From IMG/VR virus record IMGVR_UViG_3300043411_000715, positions 1-64,000 of that record: a stretch of DNA of 64,000 nucleotides; one strand, given 5' to 3'. The stretch's first letter is position 1, and every line of letters starts with the position of its first letter. The stretch is from a virus. The translations under genes were made by a program, and so were the position numbers. Shown here piece by piece: positions 48,735 to 57,436 of this stretch. Below the pieces are notes generated by a model, which saw only the letters and a program-made list of their open reading frames with translations, was not told the origin of the DNA and searched no databases.

Positions 48735-49850
48735 ATGGCTCGTACCATCGTCGGGGTCAACGACCCCAAAGCAGTCAAGAAGTACAGCGCCGCACTGGCG
48801 CTGGACGCATCGCAGAAGGCCTACTGGAACGGCCGCTTCATGGGCTCCGGCGCCAATGCCGAGGTGCCGCTGCAGGTCCACACGGACCTGGAGCAGGACG
48901 CCGGTGAGGAGATCAAGTACGACCTGCTGGCCGAGCTGCGCATGGAGCCGGTCGAAGGTGACGACATCCTCGAAGGCAAGGAAGAAAACCAGCGCTTCTA
49001 CACCGACTCGGTGTACGTCGATCAGGCCCGTTGTGGCGTGAATACCGGCGGGCGCATGACGCGCAAGCGCACGATTCACAACCTGCGCGAGAAGGCCAAG
49101 CGCCAGCAGTCGGGCTGGTGGGCGCGCTTCTTCGATGAGCTGGTGTTCATCTACCTGAGCGGCGCGCGCGGAGTGAACGACAACTTCATCACCCGCCTGG
49201 GCTACGCCGGCCGTGCCGGCAACACCCTGGTAACGGCGGACACGAACCACTACTTCTGCGGTGGCTCGGCAACGGCGTTCAACAACATCGCCGCGGGCGA
49301 CAAGATGGACCTGGCGCTGATTGACAAGCTGGTGACCCGCGCTGAAACGCAAGGTGGCGGCGCGACTGATGTACCGGTGCTGCAGCCGTGCATGGTGGAT
49401 GGCGAGGAGCACTTCGTGTTCGTCATGCACAAGTTCCAGGAGGACGACCTGCGCAAGGCCAGCGGCGGCAACACGTGGCTGGACATCCAGAAGGCACTGG
49501 CCACGGCGATCGGCCGCCAGAGCCCGATCTTCAAGGGTGGCTTGGGCATGTACCGCAACGTGATCCTGCACTCGCACCGCAACGTGATCCGCTTCAACAA
49601 CGCGGGCTCTGGCTCCAACGTCGAGGCCGCGCGCTCCCTGTTCCTGGGCGCACAGGCTGGCGTGGTGGCTTTCGGCTCGCCCGGCACCGGCATGCGCTTC
49701 GACTGGAACGAGGAAACCCGCGACAACAACAACATGGTTGTCATCTCCACGTCGAGCATTTTCGGCGTGAAGAAAACCACCTATGTGACCGAGGCGGGCG
49801 CGCAGGACTTTGGCCTGTTCACCGCGGACACGGCGGCGGCCAGCCGCTGA
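48735..49850 (+). CDS. Major capsid protein (N4-gp56 family-like)
   Basis: 371 residues, RBS CAGGAG. Features of the N4-gp56/DUF4043 capsid family: early KYSAALALDASQKAYWNGRF, LEGKEENQRFYTDSVYVDQA, then RRT-type basic region TRKRTIHNLREKAKRQQS and a late DWNEETRDNNNMVVIS. It forms the icosahedral shell with the HK97 fold. A perfect hairpin follows the stop. Confidence 0.88.
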   Translation: MARTIVGVNDPKAVKKYSAALALDASQKAYWNGRFMGSGANAEVPLQVHTDLEQDAGEEIKYDLLAELRMEPVEGDDILEGKEENQRFYTDSVYVDQARCGVNTGGRMTRKRTIHNLREKAKRQQSGWWARFFDELVFIYLSGARGVNDNFITRLGYAGRAGNTLVTADTNHYFCGGSATAFNNIAAGDKMDLALIDKLVTRAETQGGGATDVPVLQPCMVDGEEHFVFVMHKFQEDDLRKASGGNTWLDIQKALATAIGRQSPIFKGGLGMYRNVILHSHRNVIRFNNAGSGSNVEAARSLFLGAQAGVVAFGSPGTGMRFDWNEETRDNNNMVVISTSSIFGVKKTTYVTEAGAQDFGLFTADTAAASR

Positions 49851-49858
49851 TGAACCAC

Positions 49859-49879
49859 AGACCGGCGGTCAGCCGGTCT
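49859..49879 (+). terminator. Hairpin after capsid gene
   Basis: AGACCGGC, loop GGTCA, GCCGGTCT: perfect 8-bp stem, no T-run. More likely an RNA-stabilising or partial termination structure. Confidence 0.5.
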
Positions 49880-49913
49880 GGTCACATCAACCCATCATCT
49901 TCGGAGAACCATC

Positions 49914-50366
49914 ATGACTTTCGCAAGCAAAAACGACGTCATCAGCAACCGCGTGCCGGCGCCCACCCCGGCTGACTGCGACCTGACCATTCCGGCCTTC
50001 ACGCAGAACTGCGTGACTGCCGACTCGGCGCTCAACAACGTCGGAGTCATCGGCATCCTGCCCGCCGGCTACCTGCCCAAGTTCGCCAGCGTCGATTCGC
50101 TGGCCGGCCTTGGCGGTTCTGCGGCGGTGTCTGTGGGTGTGCTCAATGCCGCGGGCACCGACATTTCGACGGCTGCCGAGGATGGCGGGGCGGCCTGGCT
50201 GACGGCCCAGTCGGTCGGCAGTGCGGCTGTTGGCTCCATCACGCGCACAGCGGCCATGGCCAAGGTCAAGCGCTCGAACGTCGATCGCAAGATCGCCGTC
50301 AAGTTCACGACCGCAGGTTCTGCGGCTGGCGATCTGACGCTGAACCTTGCCTACAGCGCGAACTGA
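49914..50366 (+). CDS. Putative head decoration/minor capsid protein
   Basis: 150 residues, RBS GGAGAACC. Beta-rich and Ala/Val/Gly-rich (VGVIGILPAGYLPKFASVDS), in the place right after the capsid gene where decoration or cement proteins are common. A strong terminator follows at 50386. Confidence 0.55.
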   Translation: MTFASKNDVISNRVPAPTPADCDLTIPAFTQNCVTADSALNNVGVIGILPAGYLPKFASVDSLAGLGGSAAVSVGVLNAAGTDISTAAEDGGAAWLTAQSVGSAAVGSITRTAAMAKVKRSNVDRKIAVKFTTAGSAAGDLTLNLAYSAN

Positions 50367-50385
50367 TTTTCAGCAGCAGCGACTT

Positions 50386-50424
50386 GGGGTTGGCGCGGCA
50401 AAGCGCTCTGCCGGCCCCTTTTTT
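50386..50424 (+). terminator. Rho-independent terminator after head genes
   Basis: GGGGTTGGC (50386-50394) pairs with GCCGGCCCC (50410-50418), all nine positions with two G-T pairs, then six T. Marks the end of the head transcript or a step-down point. Confidence 0.8.
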
Positions 50425-50438
50425 GAACGGAGAACGAT

Positions 50439-50759
50439 ATGCGTCTACTGACCGAACTTCCCCCGCGCGTCGATGGTGTTGTGTTGCTGCAGGGCTCGCG
50501 CGAGTACGAATTCAAGCCCGCCGCTGATGGCCTGGCCTGCGACATCGAGGACGAGGCCGACTTGGCGCTGGCGCTGGGCTCTGGCAACTTCTACCCGGCT
50601 GACAAAGCCGATGAGAAGCGTGCCATGGAAATTGCCGAAGACACGGGCGAGGACGACCTGGACGACGACCTGGCAAGCGACGAAAACGCTCCGCCGATCG
50701 AGGGCAAAACCGAACCCAAGCCAAAGCGCAAATACACCAAGCGGGCGCCCACCGAGTAA
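50439..50759 (+). CDS. Small acidic late protein
   Basis: 106 residues with its own RBS (ACGGAGAACG). Compact beta start (VDGVVLLQGSREYEFKPAAD), an acidic middle (TGEDDLDDDLASDENA) and a basic end (KPKRKYTKRAPTE). Function unknown; between head and connector genes. Confidence 0.5.
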   Translation: MRLLTELPPRVDGVVLLQGSREYEFKPAADGLACDIEDEADLALALGSGNFYPADKADEKRAMEIAEDTGEDDLDDDLASDENAPPIEGKTEPKPKRKYTKRAPTE

Positions 50760-50762
50760 GCC

Positions 50763-51374
50763 ATGCGCCAGCTTTCCGACTTGTACCCGATGATCGTGCC
50801 GCACGTGCCGGGGGCGCCTGACCCACTGATTCGTGCGCACTGCGCGCTGGCGGCTCGCCAGCTGTGCAGCGATCTGCGCTGCTGGTCGGAGTGGCTGGAG
50901 CCAGTGCTGGCTCAAGGGCCGGGCACGGAATACGACATGGATGCGCCGATGGGCGCGAACATCATCCTGGTCGAGCGCGTCACGATCGACGGCAAGGACG
51001 ACCGCCTGGCGTCTTGGCGCACCTACAAGAACGATCCTTCCGTGGCCGGCGGCGACATGCTGGTGCCAACGTCGCACGTGGCGTTCCAGATCGGCAGCAG
51101 CGTGCCGGCCGGCTCCGAGATCCGCTTGCGCGTGGTGCTGGAGCCCACACGCGACGCGACCGCGCTGCCCGATCACGTGCTCGATCTGTACGGCGAAACC
51201 ATCGCCAACGGCACCATCGCGTCCTTGATGCTGCTGCCAGGCCAGCCCTTCAGCAACCCACAAATGGCCGGTGTCTATGGCGGCGCCTTCGCCCAAGCTG
51301 TGGCGGGCTCCCACGCGCGCGAATGGCGCTCGCGCACGAACGTGACGCCGCGCACGCGGCCGACGTGGTGCTGA
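50763..51374 (+). CDS. Head-tail connector-type structural protein
   Basis: 203 residues. Early helix with Arg/Cys (RAHCALAARQLCSDLRCWSE), then beta segments (PMGANIILVERVTIDG, VAFQIGSSVPAGSEIRLRVV) as in connector or adaptor proteins of podoviruses. It pairs with the next gene. The function is inferred from position. Confidence 0.55.
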   Translation: MRQLSDLYPMIVPHVPGAPDPLIRAHCALAARQLCSDLRCWSEWLEPVLAQGPGTEYDMDAPMGANIILVERVTIDGKDDRLASWRTYKNDPSVAGGDMLVPTSHVAFQIGSSVPAGSEIRLRVVLEPTRDATALPDHVLDLYGETIANGTIASLMLLPGQPFSNPQMAGVYGGAFAQAVAGSHAREWRSRTNVTPRTRPTWC

Positions 51375-51375
51375 C

Positions 51376-52035
51376 ATGACGATTGCGGCCTCCAGAATCA
51401 TTGCCGACTGCCAGCGCGAGCTGCAGGACGAGGACGGCGTGCGCTGGCCAGCCGCCGAGCTGGTGGGCTACCTGAACGATGGCCAGCACCTGACGGTTAC
51501 CTTGAACCGCGGCGCCTCGGCAAAGAACGACGTTCTGACCCTGGTCGAAGGCGTGGAACAGCAGGCTCCAGCCGGCGTGGCCGAGGTCATGGACGTGCTG
51601 ACCAACGTCGATGGGCGCAAGCGTGCCGTTCGGCAGGTGGCCCGCTCGATGCTGGATGCCTGCGAGCCGGGGTGGATGGCCAAGACGCCGGCGGGCGAGG
51701 TCGCGCACTTCATGAAGGATGCGCACCTGCCCACGCAGTTCGAGGTCTATCCGCCCGCGCGCGCCGGCGTACGCGTGCTGTGCAAGCTGTCCATGGAACC
51801 GGTCGATGTCGCGCTGCCGGCCGGCCCGACTGCCGCCGCGGTGCTGGGCGACGTGTCCCTGCGCGACGAATTCATTGAGCCGCTGCGCAACTACGTGCTG
51901 TATCGCGCTTGGTCGAAGGACGCTGAGTACGGCGGCAATGCCGCGCTCGCGCAGGCGCACTACGCGCTTTTCAATGCCGCGCTGGGAGCCGATGTCGCGG
52001 CGGCCACCACGGCAAACACCAAATCCCCCGCTTAA
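51376..52035 (+). CDS. DUF6682-like phage structural protein
   Basis: 219 residues. The N-terminal helix (RIIADCQRELQDEDGVRWPA, AELVGYLNDGQ) and the end (EFIEPLRNYVLYRAWSKDAE, YGGNAALAQAHYALFNAALG) match a widespread podoviral adaptor family I know as DUF6682. Probably part of the head-tail junction. Confidence 0.65.
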   Translation: MTIAASRIIADCQRELQDEDGVRWPAAELVGYLNDGQHLTVTLNRGASAKNDVLTLVEGVEQQAPAGVAEVMDVLTNVDGRKRAVRQVARSMLDACEPGWMAKTPAGEVAHFMKDAHLPTQFEVYPPARAGVRVLCKLSMEPVDVALPAGPTAAAVLGDVSLRDEFIEPLRNYVLYRAWSKDAEYGGNAALAQAHYALFNAALGADVAAATTANTKSPA

Positions 52036-52051
52036 CCACTGGAGCCCACCC

Positions 52052-52486
52052 ATGATTTCCAACGCCTTCGCCAACGATCTGCTGAAGTTGATCTTCAACG
52101 CCACCAGCATCTCGAACCTGGCCGACAACGCCGGCTCGTCGCCGTTGACCAACCTGTATATCGCGCTGCACACAGCCGATCCTGGCGCCGCCGGCAACCA
52201 AAGCACCAGCGAGGTGAACTACACCGGCTATGCGCGCCTGTCGGTGGCGCGAGGCGCTGGCGGCTTCACGATCACGTCCAACGTCATGAACCCGGCCGCG
52301 ACGATGGAGTTCGGCGAAATGACCGCCGGCACAACGCAGACTGCCACGCACATGACCATCGGCACGGCGACGAGCGGCTCCGGCAAGGTGCTGTTTCGCT
52401 TCACGATCTCGCCATCAATCTCCCTCCAGGTCAATACCGTTCCGCGTCTGCGCACCACGACGACCCTGACCGCTGTCACGAGCTGA
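52052..52486 (+). CDS. Phage virion protein, decoration/fibre type
   Basis: 144 residues, GGAG upstream. LYIALHTADPGAAGNQSTSE, VNYTGYARLSVARGAGGFTI is a widely shared beta-rich phage family found among head-tail and fibre genes. Likely virion-associated; exact place unknown. Confidence 0.65.
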   Translation: MISNAFANDLLKLIFNATSISNLADNAGSSPLTNLYIALHTADPGAAGNQSTSEVNYTGYARLSVARGAGGFTITSNVMNPAATMEFGEMTAGTTQTATHMTIGTATSGSGKVLFRFTISPSISLQVNTVPRLRTTTTLTAVTS

Positions 52487-52491
52487 TTGGC

Positions 52492-53505
52492 ATGTCGGCC
52501 CTGGCGGAATTTGCACTGGCCGAGATCGGGGATGCCGAGCTGGCGCTTGACAGCCGTTGGTACGCCGATATTGCAGCCGCATCCAGCCCGTTGTTCACGG
52601 CTTCGGCTAGTGGTGGGCGGGTTGTGTACGCGAGCGCCAGTGCGTCGCTCGGCGTGGCAGAACAGGATCACGTCTCGCGCGTGGTCACGCAGCCGGCAAC
52701 GGCGGATGCAACGTTCTATGCCAGCGCTGGCGGACAGTTGATCGCCAATATCGACCCAAAACAGAACTGGGTCTGGACGCCGGCCGCCGATGGATCGCGC
52801 GCCCTGTTGTCGGGCGGCACGGCCAGCCTGAGCTTTACGGCCGATGCCGTGCCGGTGGGCGATGGGATTTTTGGCGTTGCCAGTTGGGCCTGGTCGAGTT
52901 CAGCCGTCGGCCAGGCGTTCGCCAACGGTGTCGGAGCGACCAGCTTGAGCTTTTCTGCGGTGCCAAGCATGCAGTCGATAAGCAATGCCGCCGGCCTGGC
53001 TTCGCTGTTTTGGTCTGGTGCGAGTAGCGGCGGCGCGGCGCAGATGCGCGTCGGGTACGCCGAGTTCGGCTTCGGATCGCAGGCGCAGGCGCAATCGTGG
53101 AGATGGCTGGACGCTGGCGCAAGCTGGAGCTTTGCGGCCATCGGCGTACTGCAGGCCCGTCGCAGCGCGGCAGGGGCGGCGGCCATGGGTTGGACTCAAC
53201 AAGGGCGGCTTGACGCGAAGACGTTTTTGCCGAGCCAGGCCGCCGCAGAAGCTCTGTTTCTGACCGGGGCTGGCAGCGGCATGGTGGCCGGTATCAACGC
53301 CTTCGCCCCCGTGGGGTTTTCGGCTACCGCCCGCATCAACACAGTTCAGTCCTCGCAGGGGCTGGCATCGCTGCTGTTCGAGACGATCGGCAAGCCGGGC
53401 GGCGCGCTGTTCACCAGCCTGCTGCGCGCGCGCGAGGGCTTTGTCGTGCCGGCCGCGCAAGAGGCCTGGCGCGTTGCGCCCGACCCTGAATTGGAGGATG
53501 TGTGA
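52492..53505 (+). CDS. Repeat-containing virion protein
   Basis: 337 residues with several degenerate repeats of a beta motif around A-(T/S)-LSF-A (TASLSFTA, TSLSFSA, LASLFWSG, ASLLFETIG) about every 30-50 residues. Probably a beta-stranded virion or fibre protein. Start ATG is 6 bp after the previous stop. Confidence 0.5.
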   Translation: MSALAEFALAEIGDAELALDSRWYADIAAASSPLFTASASGGRVVYASASASLGVAEQDHVSRVVTQPATADATFYASAGGQLIANIDPKQNWVWTPAADGSRALLSGGTASLSFTADAVPVGDGIFGVASWAWSSSAVGQAFANGVGATSLSFSAVPSMQSISNAAGLASLFWSGASSGGAAQMRVGYAEFGFGSQAQAQSWRWLDAGASWSFAAIGVLQARRSAAGAAAMGWTQQGRLDAKTFLPSQAAAEALFLTGAGSGMVAGINAFAPVGFSATARINTVQSSQGLASLLFETIGKPGGALFTSLLRAREGFVVPAAQEAWRVAPDPELEDV

Positions 53506-53804
53506 TGGCCCTCGTTGGCAAGGACACCAAGCAGCCCGACGAGGTGCTGGATTGGGATGTGGATTTTGGCGACTGGATGCGCCCAGGCGACACCATCGAC
53601 ATGGTGACGGCCAGCGTGCGCGTGCTCTCCGGCCCGGACACCACGCCATTGATTGTGGATCAGGTGCAGAACACGACGACGCTATCCAAAGTGTGGCTGT
53701 CCGGCGGCGCCAGCGGCGCCAAGTACCGCGTCGAGCTGGAAGTGCGTACCGTCGCCGGGCGCGTGAAAGAGGCCGAGTTCGACATTGCGGTAAAGGAGAC
53801 TTGA
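53505..53804 (+). CDS. Fibre-associated Ig-like protein
   Basis: 99 residues from ATG 53505 (TGATG overlap). DVDFGDWMRPGDTIDMVTAS, VWLSGGASGAKYRVELEVRT, VAGRVKEAEFDIAV is the small beta-sandwich seen beside tail fibre genes in many phages. Probably an accessory virion protein. Confidence 0.6.
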   Translation: MALVGKDTKQPDEVLDWDVDFGDWMRPGDTIDMVTASVRVLSGPDTTPLIVDQVQNTTTLSKVWLSGGASGAKYRVELEVRTVAGRVKEAEFDIAVKET

Positions 53805-53805
53805 G

Positions 53806-54729
53806 ATGGCGCAGAAATTTGCCAACGCCGCGCGAGCCGCCTTGAGCGCTGGCATTGCCGCTGGCGACACCACGCTAACTTTGGATGATGGCGCGGACTT
53901 CCCGGAAGCGACGGTTGGCACTGGCGCGCTGTCTTCGGGCGACTGGTTCAAGATCGTGCTGCAGGACACGTCCGGCATCGAGATTTGCTACGTCCGCACG
54001 CATGCCGTGGCGACGACGCCAAACACCCTAAGCAACGTGATGCGCGGGCAGGAGGGCACGACGGCGCGGGCTTTCTCGGCTGGGTCGGTGGTTGGCCTGC
54101 GCATGACGGCGGCCGACATCGACAAGCTGGCCGGGATCGAAGCCGGCGCGCAGGTCAACACGGTTTCCAGCGTGGCCGGCAAGACCGGTGCCGTGACGTT
54201 GACCAACACCGACGTGGGCGCCGCTCCCGTCAACACCACCCTGACCGACGCCGCCGCAGCCAGCACCTTGCCTGCCACCACGTCAACGGCCCTGACGGCG
54301 CTGCTGCAGACCGTGCGCGACTGCCTCAAATGGCTGCTGGCAAACACCCTGCAGCTGTCGGGCGCGCAAACCGCAGCCGGCGTCAAAACCTTCAGCGACC
54401 GCAGCGTGCACGCCGGGGCCTACACGCCCAGCCTGACGCCTGCGCACAGCGCCACGCCGACGTTTGATTGCGCGGCCAGCAACTCGTTTGAGCCAGGCGT
54501 AATGACGTCCAACGTGACGTCCCTCACGATGTCCAACCCAGTGGCAGGCCAGACCGTGCAAATCATCCGCAAGCAAGACTCCACGGGCGGGCGCACGCAC
54601 GCCGTGCCCAGCGGGGCCAAGATCGACGGCAGCATCAACACCGGGGCCAACCGGGTGAGCATCCTCGTGATGACGTACTACGGGGCTGGGTCGATGTGGA
54701 TTGGCAACTGGCTTCAAATCCCAGCCTAG
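53806..54729 (+). CDS. Tail fibre/spike-type protein
   Basis: 307 residues. The N-terminal domain binds the virion (TTLTLDDGADFP, MRGQEGTTARAFSAGSVVGL). The middle has the fibre phrases GIEAGAQVNTVSSVAGKTGA and VTLTNTDVGAAP. The C-terminal part is beta-rich, ending in a receptor-type domain (YYGAGSMWIGNWLQIPA). Probably a short side fibre. A homing endonuclease follows directly. Confidence 0.7.
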   Translation: MAQKFANAARAALSAGIAAGDTTLTLDDGADFPEATVGTGALSSGDWFKIVLQDTSGIEICYVRTHAVATTPNTLSNVMRGQEGTTARAFSAGSVVGLRMTAADIDKLAGIEAGAQVNTVSSVAGKTGAVTLTNTDVGAAPVNTTLTDAAAASTLPATTSTALTALLQTVRDCLKWLLANTLQLSGAQTAAGVKTFSDRSVHAGAYTPSLTPAHSATPTFDCAASNSFEPGVMTSNVTSLTMSNPVAGQTVQIIRKQDSTGGRTHAVPSGAKIDGSINTGANRVSILVMTYYGAGSMWIGNWLQIPA

Positions 54730-54741
54730 GAGGGCAAACGA

Positions 54742-55347
54742 ATGCCACGAGGAATTTACATCAGAACGCCGGAATACAGGCAGAAGCTGCGTGACGCTTG
54801 GTATTCGAGCGACAAGTGCGCTGCGCATATCAAGACTTTGGCCCAAGCGTCTCAAACGCCAGAGGCCAACGCCAAGAGGTCGGTGTCTCTCAAAAAAACC
54901 CTTAGCACACCAGAGGCCAGAAAGATCAAGTCAGATGCTGCGACTGGGCGCCAAGTTAATGACCACACAAGGGAAAAAATTCGCCGCGCACTCACCAAGT
55001 TGACGCCAGATCAAAGGGCCGCAAATAAACGCGTTACCAGAATTTTCTCGAACCAGCTTCGGAGAATTCTAAAAAAGATGAGCATCAGGAAGAGCGCAAC
55101 CGCAGAGCAAATCCTTGGCTACACGCGGGGCCAGCTTAAGCGACACCTTGAAGCGCAGTTTCGGGCGGGTATGTCATGGGAGTCCGGAGGGTTCCACGTT
55201 GACCACATAAAGCCCGTCGCAGCGTTTTTGCGCGAAGGCGTTACCAATCCAGCGGTCATTCACGCACTAGACAACTTGCAAATTCTGACGCCGCACGAAA
55301 ACTTAACGAAATCAGACAAGTTCCCGTTTCTACAGGTGCCGGCATGA
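54742..55347 (+). CDS. HNH homing endonuclease with NUMOD3-like repeats
   Basis: 201 residues, GGAGG upstream. Two short basic repeats of the NUMOD3 kind (TPEYRQKLRDAW, TPEARKIKSDA) lie in the N-terminal half. The HNH core is FHVDHIKPVAAF, LDNLQILTPHENLTK. The GC content drops sharply against its neighbours. It lies between two fibre-type genes and is probably mobile. Confidence 0.85.
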   Translation: MPRGIYIRTPEYRQKLRDAWYSSDKCAAHIKTLAQASQTPEANAKRSVSLKKTLSTPEARKIKSDAATGRQVNDHTREKIRRALTKLTPDQRAANKRVTRIFSNQLRRILKKMSIRKSATAEQILGYTRGQLKRHLEAQFRAGMSWESGGFHVDHIKPVAAFLREGVTNPAVIHALDNLQILTPHENLTKSDKFPFLQVPA

Positions 55348-55934
55348 GCTTCGCTGTTAGACCCATTGGGCTTTACAAGGGCATGCGCTGGGAGTACGTC
55401 GGCGCGGGCGCGCTGGCGTCTGGCACGGACACCGTTACGGTCAATTTCCCGACCACGGCGCAGGCTGGTGATCTGGCGGTGTTTTGCGGCTCTGTCAAGT
55501 ACTCTGGATCGCCGCCATCGGGCTGGACGCTGATTGCGTCGGGCTCGACGCAGCAGGCGTACAAGGTTTGCGCAGGCGGCGAAACGTCAACAACGTTCAC
55601 CTCAAACATATTGTCGGGCGTGGGCCAAATCCTTCTGTTCCGACCGTCGGGCGGCGCTGCGTCCTTGTACGACGGCAAAACAGACAACCCCACCGCCAAT
55701 CGCAGCATGAGCGCGGGCGCTTCACCATCGGTGATCGTGGCCATCGGCAACAACACAGGATCGGTAGCGTCGTGGAGCCCGACCCTGCCGGGCTCGTGGA
55801 GCGTGGTGCAAAACCGTAGCACAAGCCCTGCCCTGTACGTGGCCTGGCGCTTGATGGAGCCGGGCGAATCGACCGGCACGATGTACCTGGGCGTAAATGG
55901 CCGCCAAACCTTCGGCATCTGGGGCATCACATGA
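55344..55934 (+). CDS. Lectin-like virion/fibre protein
   Basis: 196 residues, overlapping the endonuclease stop by 4 nt. Beta-rich with Ser/Thr/Gly; SGSPPSGWTLIASGSTQQAY and QILLFRPSGGA resemble the beta-sandwich tail-associated family found in many phages. Likely an exposed virion protein. Confidence 0.55.
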   Translation: MSFAVRPIGLYKGMRWEYVGAGALASGTDTVTVNFPTTAQAGDLAVFCGSVKYSGSPPSGWTLIASGSTQQAYKVCAGGETSTTFTSNILSGVGQILLFRPSGGAASLYDGKTDNPTANRSMSAGASPSVIVAIGNNTGSVASWSPTLPGSWSVVQNRSTSPALYVAWRLMEPGESTGTMYLGVNGRQTFGIWGIT

Positions 55935-56449
55935 CGCTGCACCTCCTGCGCCTGCACCTCATGCAATCGCGCCCAGTGCGCCGCTGGTGCGCCCTGCGCG
56001 CCCGAGCGGCCCGTTGGCTGTTCGGCACGCCCACAACGGTGCTGGAGGTGCTCAATGCCGGCCTGCTGCTGGTGTGGGCGCTGGCCGTGCTCGATGACCG
56101 GCTGATCGCGCTGCCGCTGTACTCGACGGCCTTCCGGCTGTACGAGTCGAGTTGGGCCAATGAAGCGGTGTCCGCCGTGTTCTTTGTCGCGCTGCTCTTC
56201 GCCCTGACCGGCATCCGCCGCCACGGGGGCCGCTATGACGTGCTGGCCGGCTACGCGCTGCAGCTCAGCGCCTTGTTGTGGACATGCGTGGCCGCGAACT
56301 TCCTCGGTGCTTACCCGCCGCTGAACACCGGCGCGGTGGCCTATGCGCTGATCGCGCTGATGTGCTGGACATGCGGATGCCACTTGTGGACGCGCGGGAA
56401 GATGTGTCGCCGCGCGCGCAAGCGTGCGGGCGAGGTGGGGCGTGAATGA
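55931..56449 (+). CDS. Multi-pass membrane protein opening lysis cassette 3
   Basis: 172 residues with about four hydrophobic segments (VLNAGLLLVWALAVL, AVFFVALLFALTG, YALQLSALLWTCVAANFLG, AVAYALIALMCW) and basic ends. Could be an antiholin or holin partner. Overlaps the holin gene by 4 nt. Confidence 0.6.
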   Translation: MTLHLLRLHLMQSRPVRRWCALRARAARWLFGTPTTVLEVLNAGLLLVWALAVLDDRLIALPLYSTAFRLYESSWANEAVSAVFFVALLFALTGIRRHGGRYDVLAGYALQLSALLWTCVAANFLGAYPPLNTGAVAYALIALMCWTCGCHLWTRGKMCRRARKRAGEVGRE

Positions 56450-56844
56450 CGCTCGATCAGTTCCTGCGGTCCACCGTGCAACTGGCCATCGCGGGCGCGC
56501 TGGTGGGCGGGCTGCGTGCGGGGGTGATGAGCTGGCGCAAAAACGGCAAGGCGCGAGCCGTGTCGGATGCGCTGATCGGCGTGGTGTTCGCCGTGGGCAT
56601 GGCCGACTGGCTGACCCCGCCAAGCTACCCCAAGCTGGCCGCGCTGATCGGCCTGCTGGCCGGCACCACTGGGGCGCGGGCGCTGGATGCTGCAAGCGAG
56701 CTGGTGCCCGAGTTTGTGCGCGAACTGGCGCTGGGGTGGGCACGCAAGATCACCGGGGGCAGTGGGCAGCGTCCGCAGTGGCAGCCACCCACTGCCCCGC
56801 CGCGTGGGCGCTTCACACGGGACGAGGATCGCAATGACCGCTGA
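56446..56844 (+). CDS. Putative holin, cassette 3
   Basis: 132 residues. Membrane segments lie at about 10-27, 43-58 and 65-80. A long hydrophilic Pro/Arg-rich tail follows. Position directly before the endolysin (11-nt overlap) supports a holin call. Not related in sequence to the cassette 2 holin. Confidence 0.65.
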   Translation: MTLDQFLRSTVQLAIAGALVGGLRAGVMSWRKNGKARAVSDALIGVVFAVGMADWLTPPSYPKLAALIGLLAGTTGARALDAASELVPEFVRELALGWARKITGGSGQRPQWQPPTAPPRGRFTRDEDRNDR

Positions 56845-57436
56845 ACAATGGCGCGCTGCGCTGCTGCAACTGGGCGTCATCACCATGGCTGCTGACGAGT
56901 GGGCGCCTGTGTTTGCCGACGAGATGCCGCGCATGGGGCCGCGCACCACGGCGCACTTTGTCTCGCAGGTGTTGCACGAGTCGGGTGGGCTGCGCTACCT
57001 GGCCGAGAACCTGAACTACAGCGCGGAGCGCCTGTGCGCGGTATGGCCCAAGCGCTTTCCGAACGCTGACCGCGCCAGGCCCTACGCCCACAACCCCGAA
57101 AAGCTGGCCAATTACGTCTACGCCGGGCGCATGGGCAACATCGATCCCGGCGACGGCTGGCGCTATCGCGGGCGCGGCCTGATCCAGATTACCGGGCGCG
57201 ACAACTACGCGCTGGTGCAAGAGCTGACCGGCCTGCAAACGCTGGACGATCCCGACTTGCTGTGCGAGCCCGGGCCGGCGTTGCTGTCGGCGCTGGCGTG
57301 GTGGGGCGAGTCGGTGCCCGACGCCGAAAACCTGAGCGTGGAGCAGGTGACGCGCCGCGTGAATGGCGGCACGAATGGCCTTGACGACCGGCGCCGATTG
57401 TTTGAGCGCGCGCTGCGCGTGTTGGAGGACGCATGA
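56834..57436 (+). CDS. Endolysin, glycoside hydrolase 19-like
   Basis: 200 residues from ATG 56834. GH19/chitinase-type endolysin motifs: FVSQVLHESGGLRYLAENLN (catalytic Glu in HESGG, about residue 49), YSAERLCAVWPKRF, WRYRGRGLIQITGRDNYA and VTRRVNGGTNGLDDRRRLF. It cleaves glycan strands of peptidoglycan. No signal peptide, so it depends on the holin. The only free-standing endolysin in the window. Confidence 0.92.
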   Translation: MTAEQWRAALLQLGVITMAADEWAPVFADEMPRMGPRTTAHFVSQVLHESGGLRYLAENLNYSAERLCAVWPKRFPNADRARPYAHNPEKLANYVYAGRMGNIDPGDGWRYRGRGLIQITGRDNYALVQELTGLQTLDDPDLLCEPGPALLSALAWWGESVPDAENLSVEQVTRRVNGGTNGLDDRRRLFERALRVLEDA

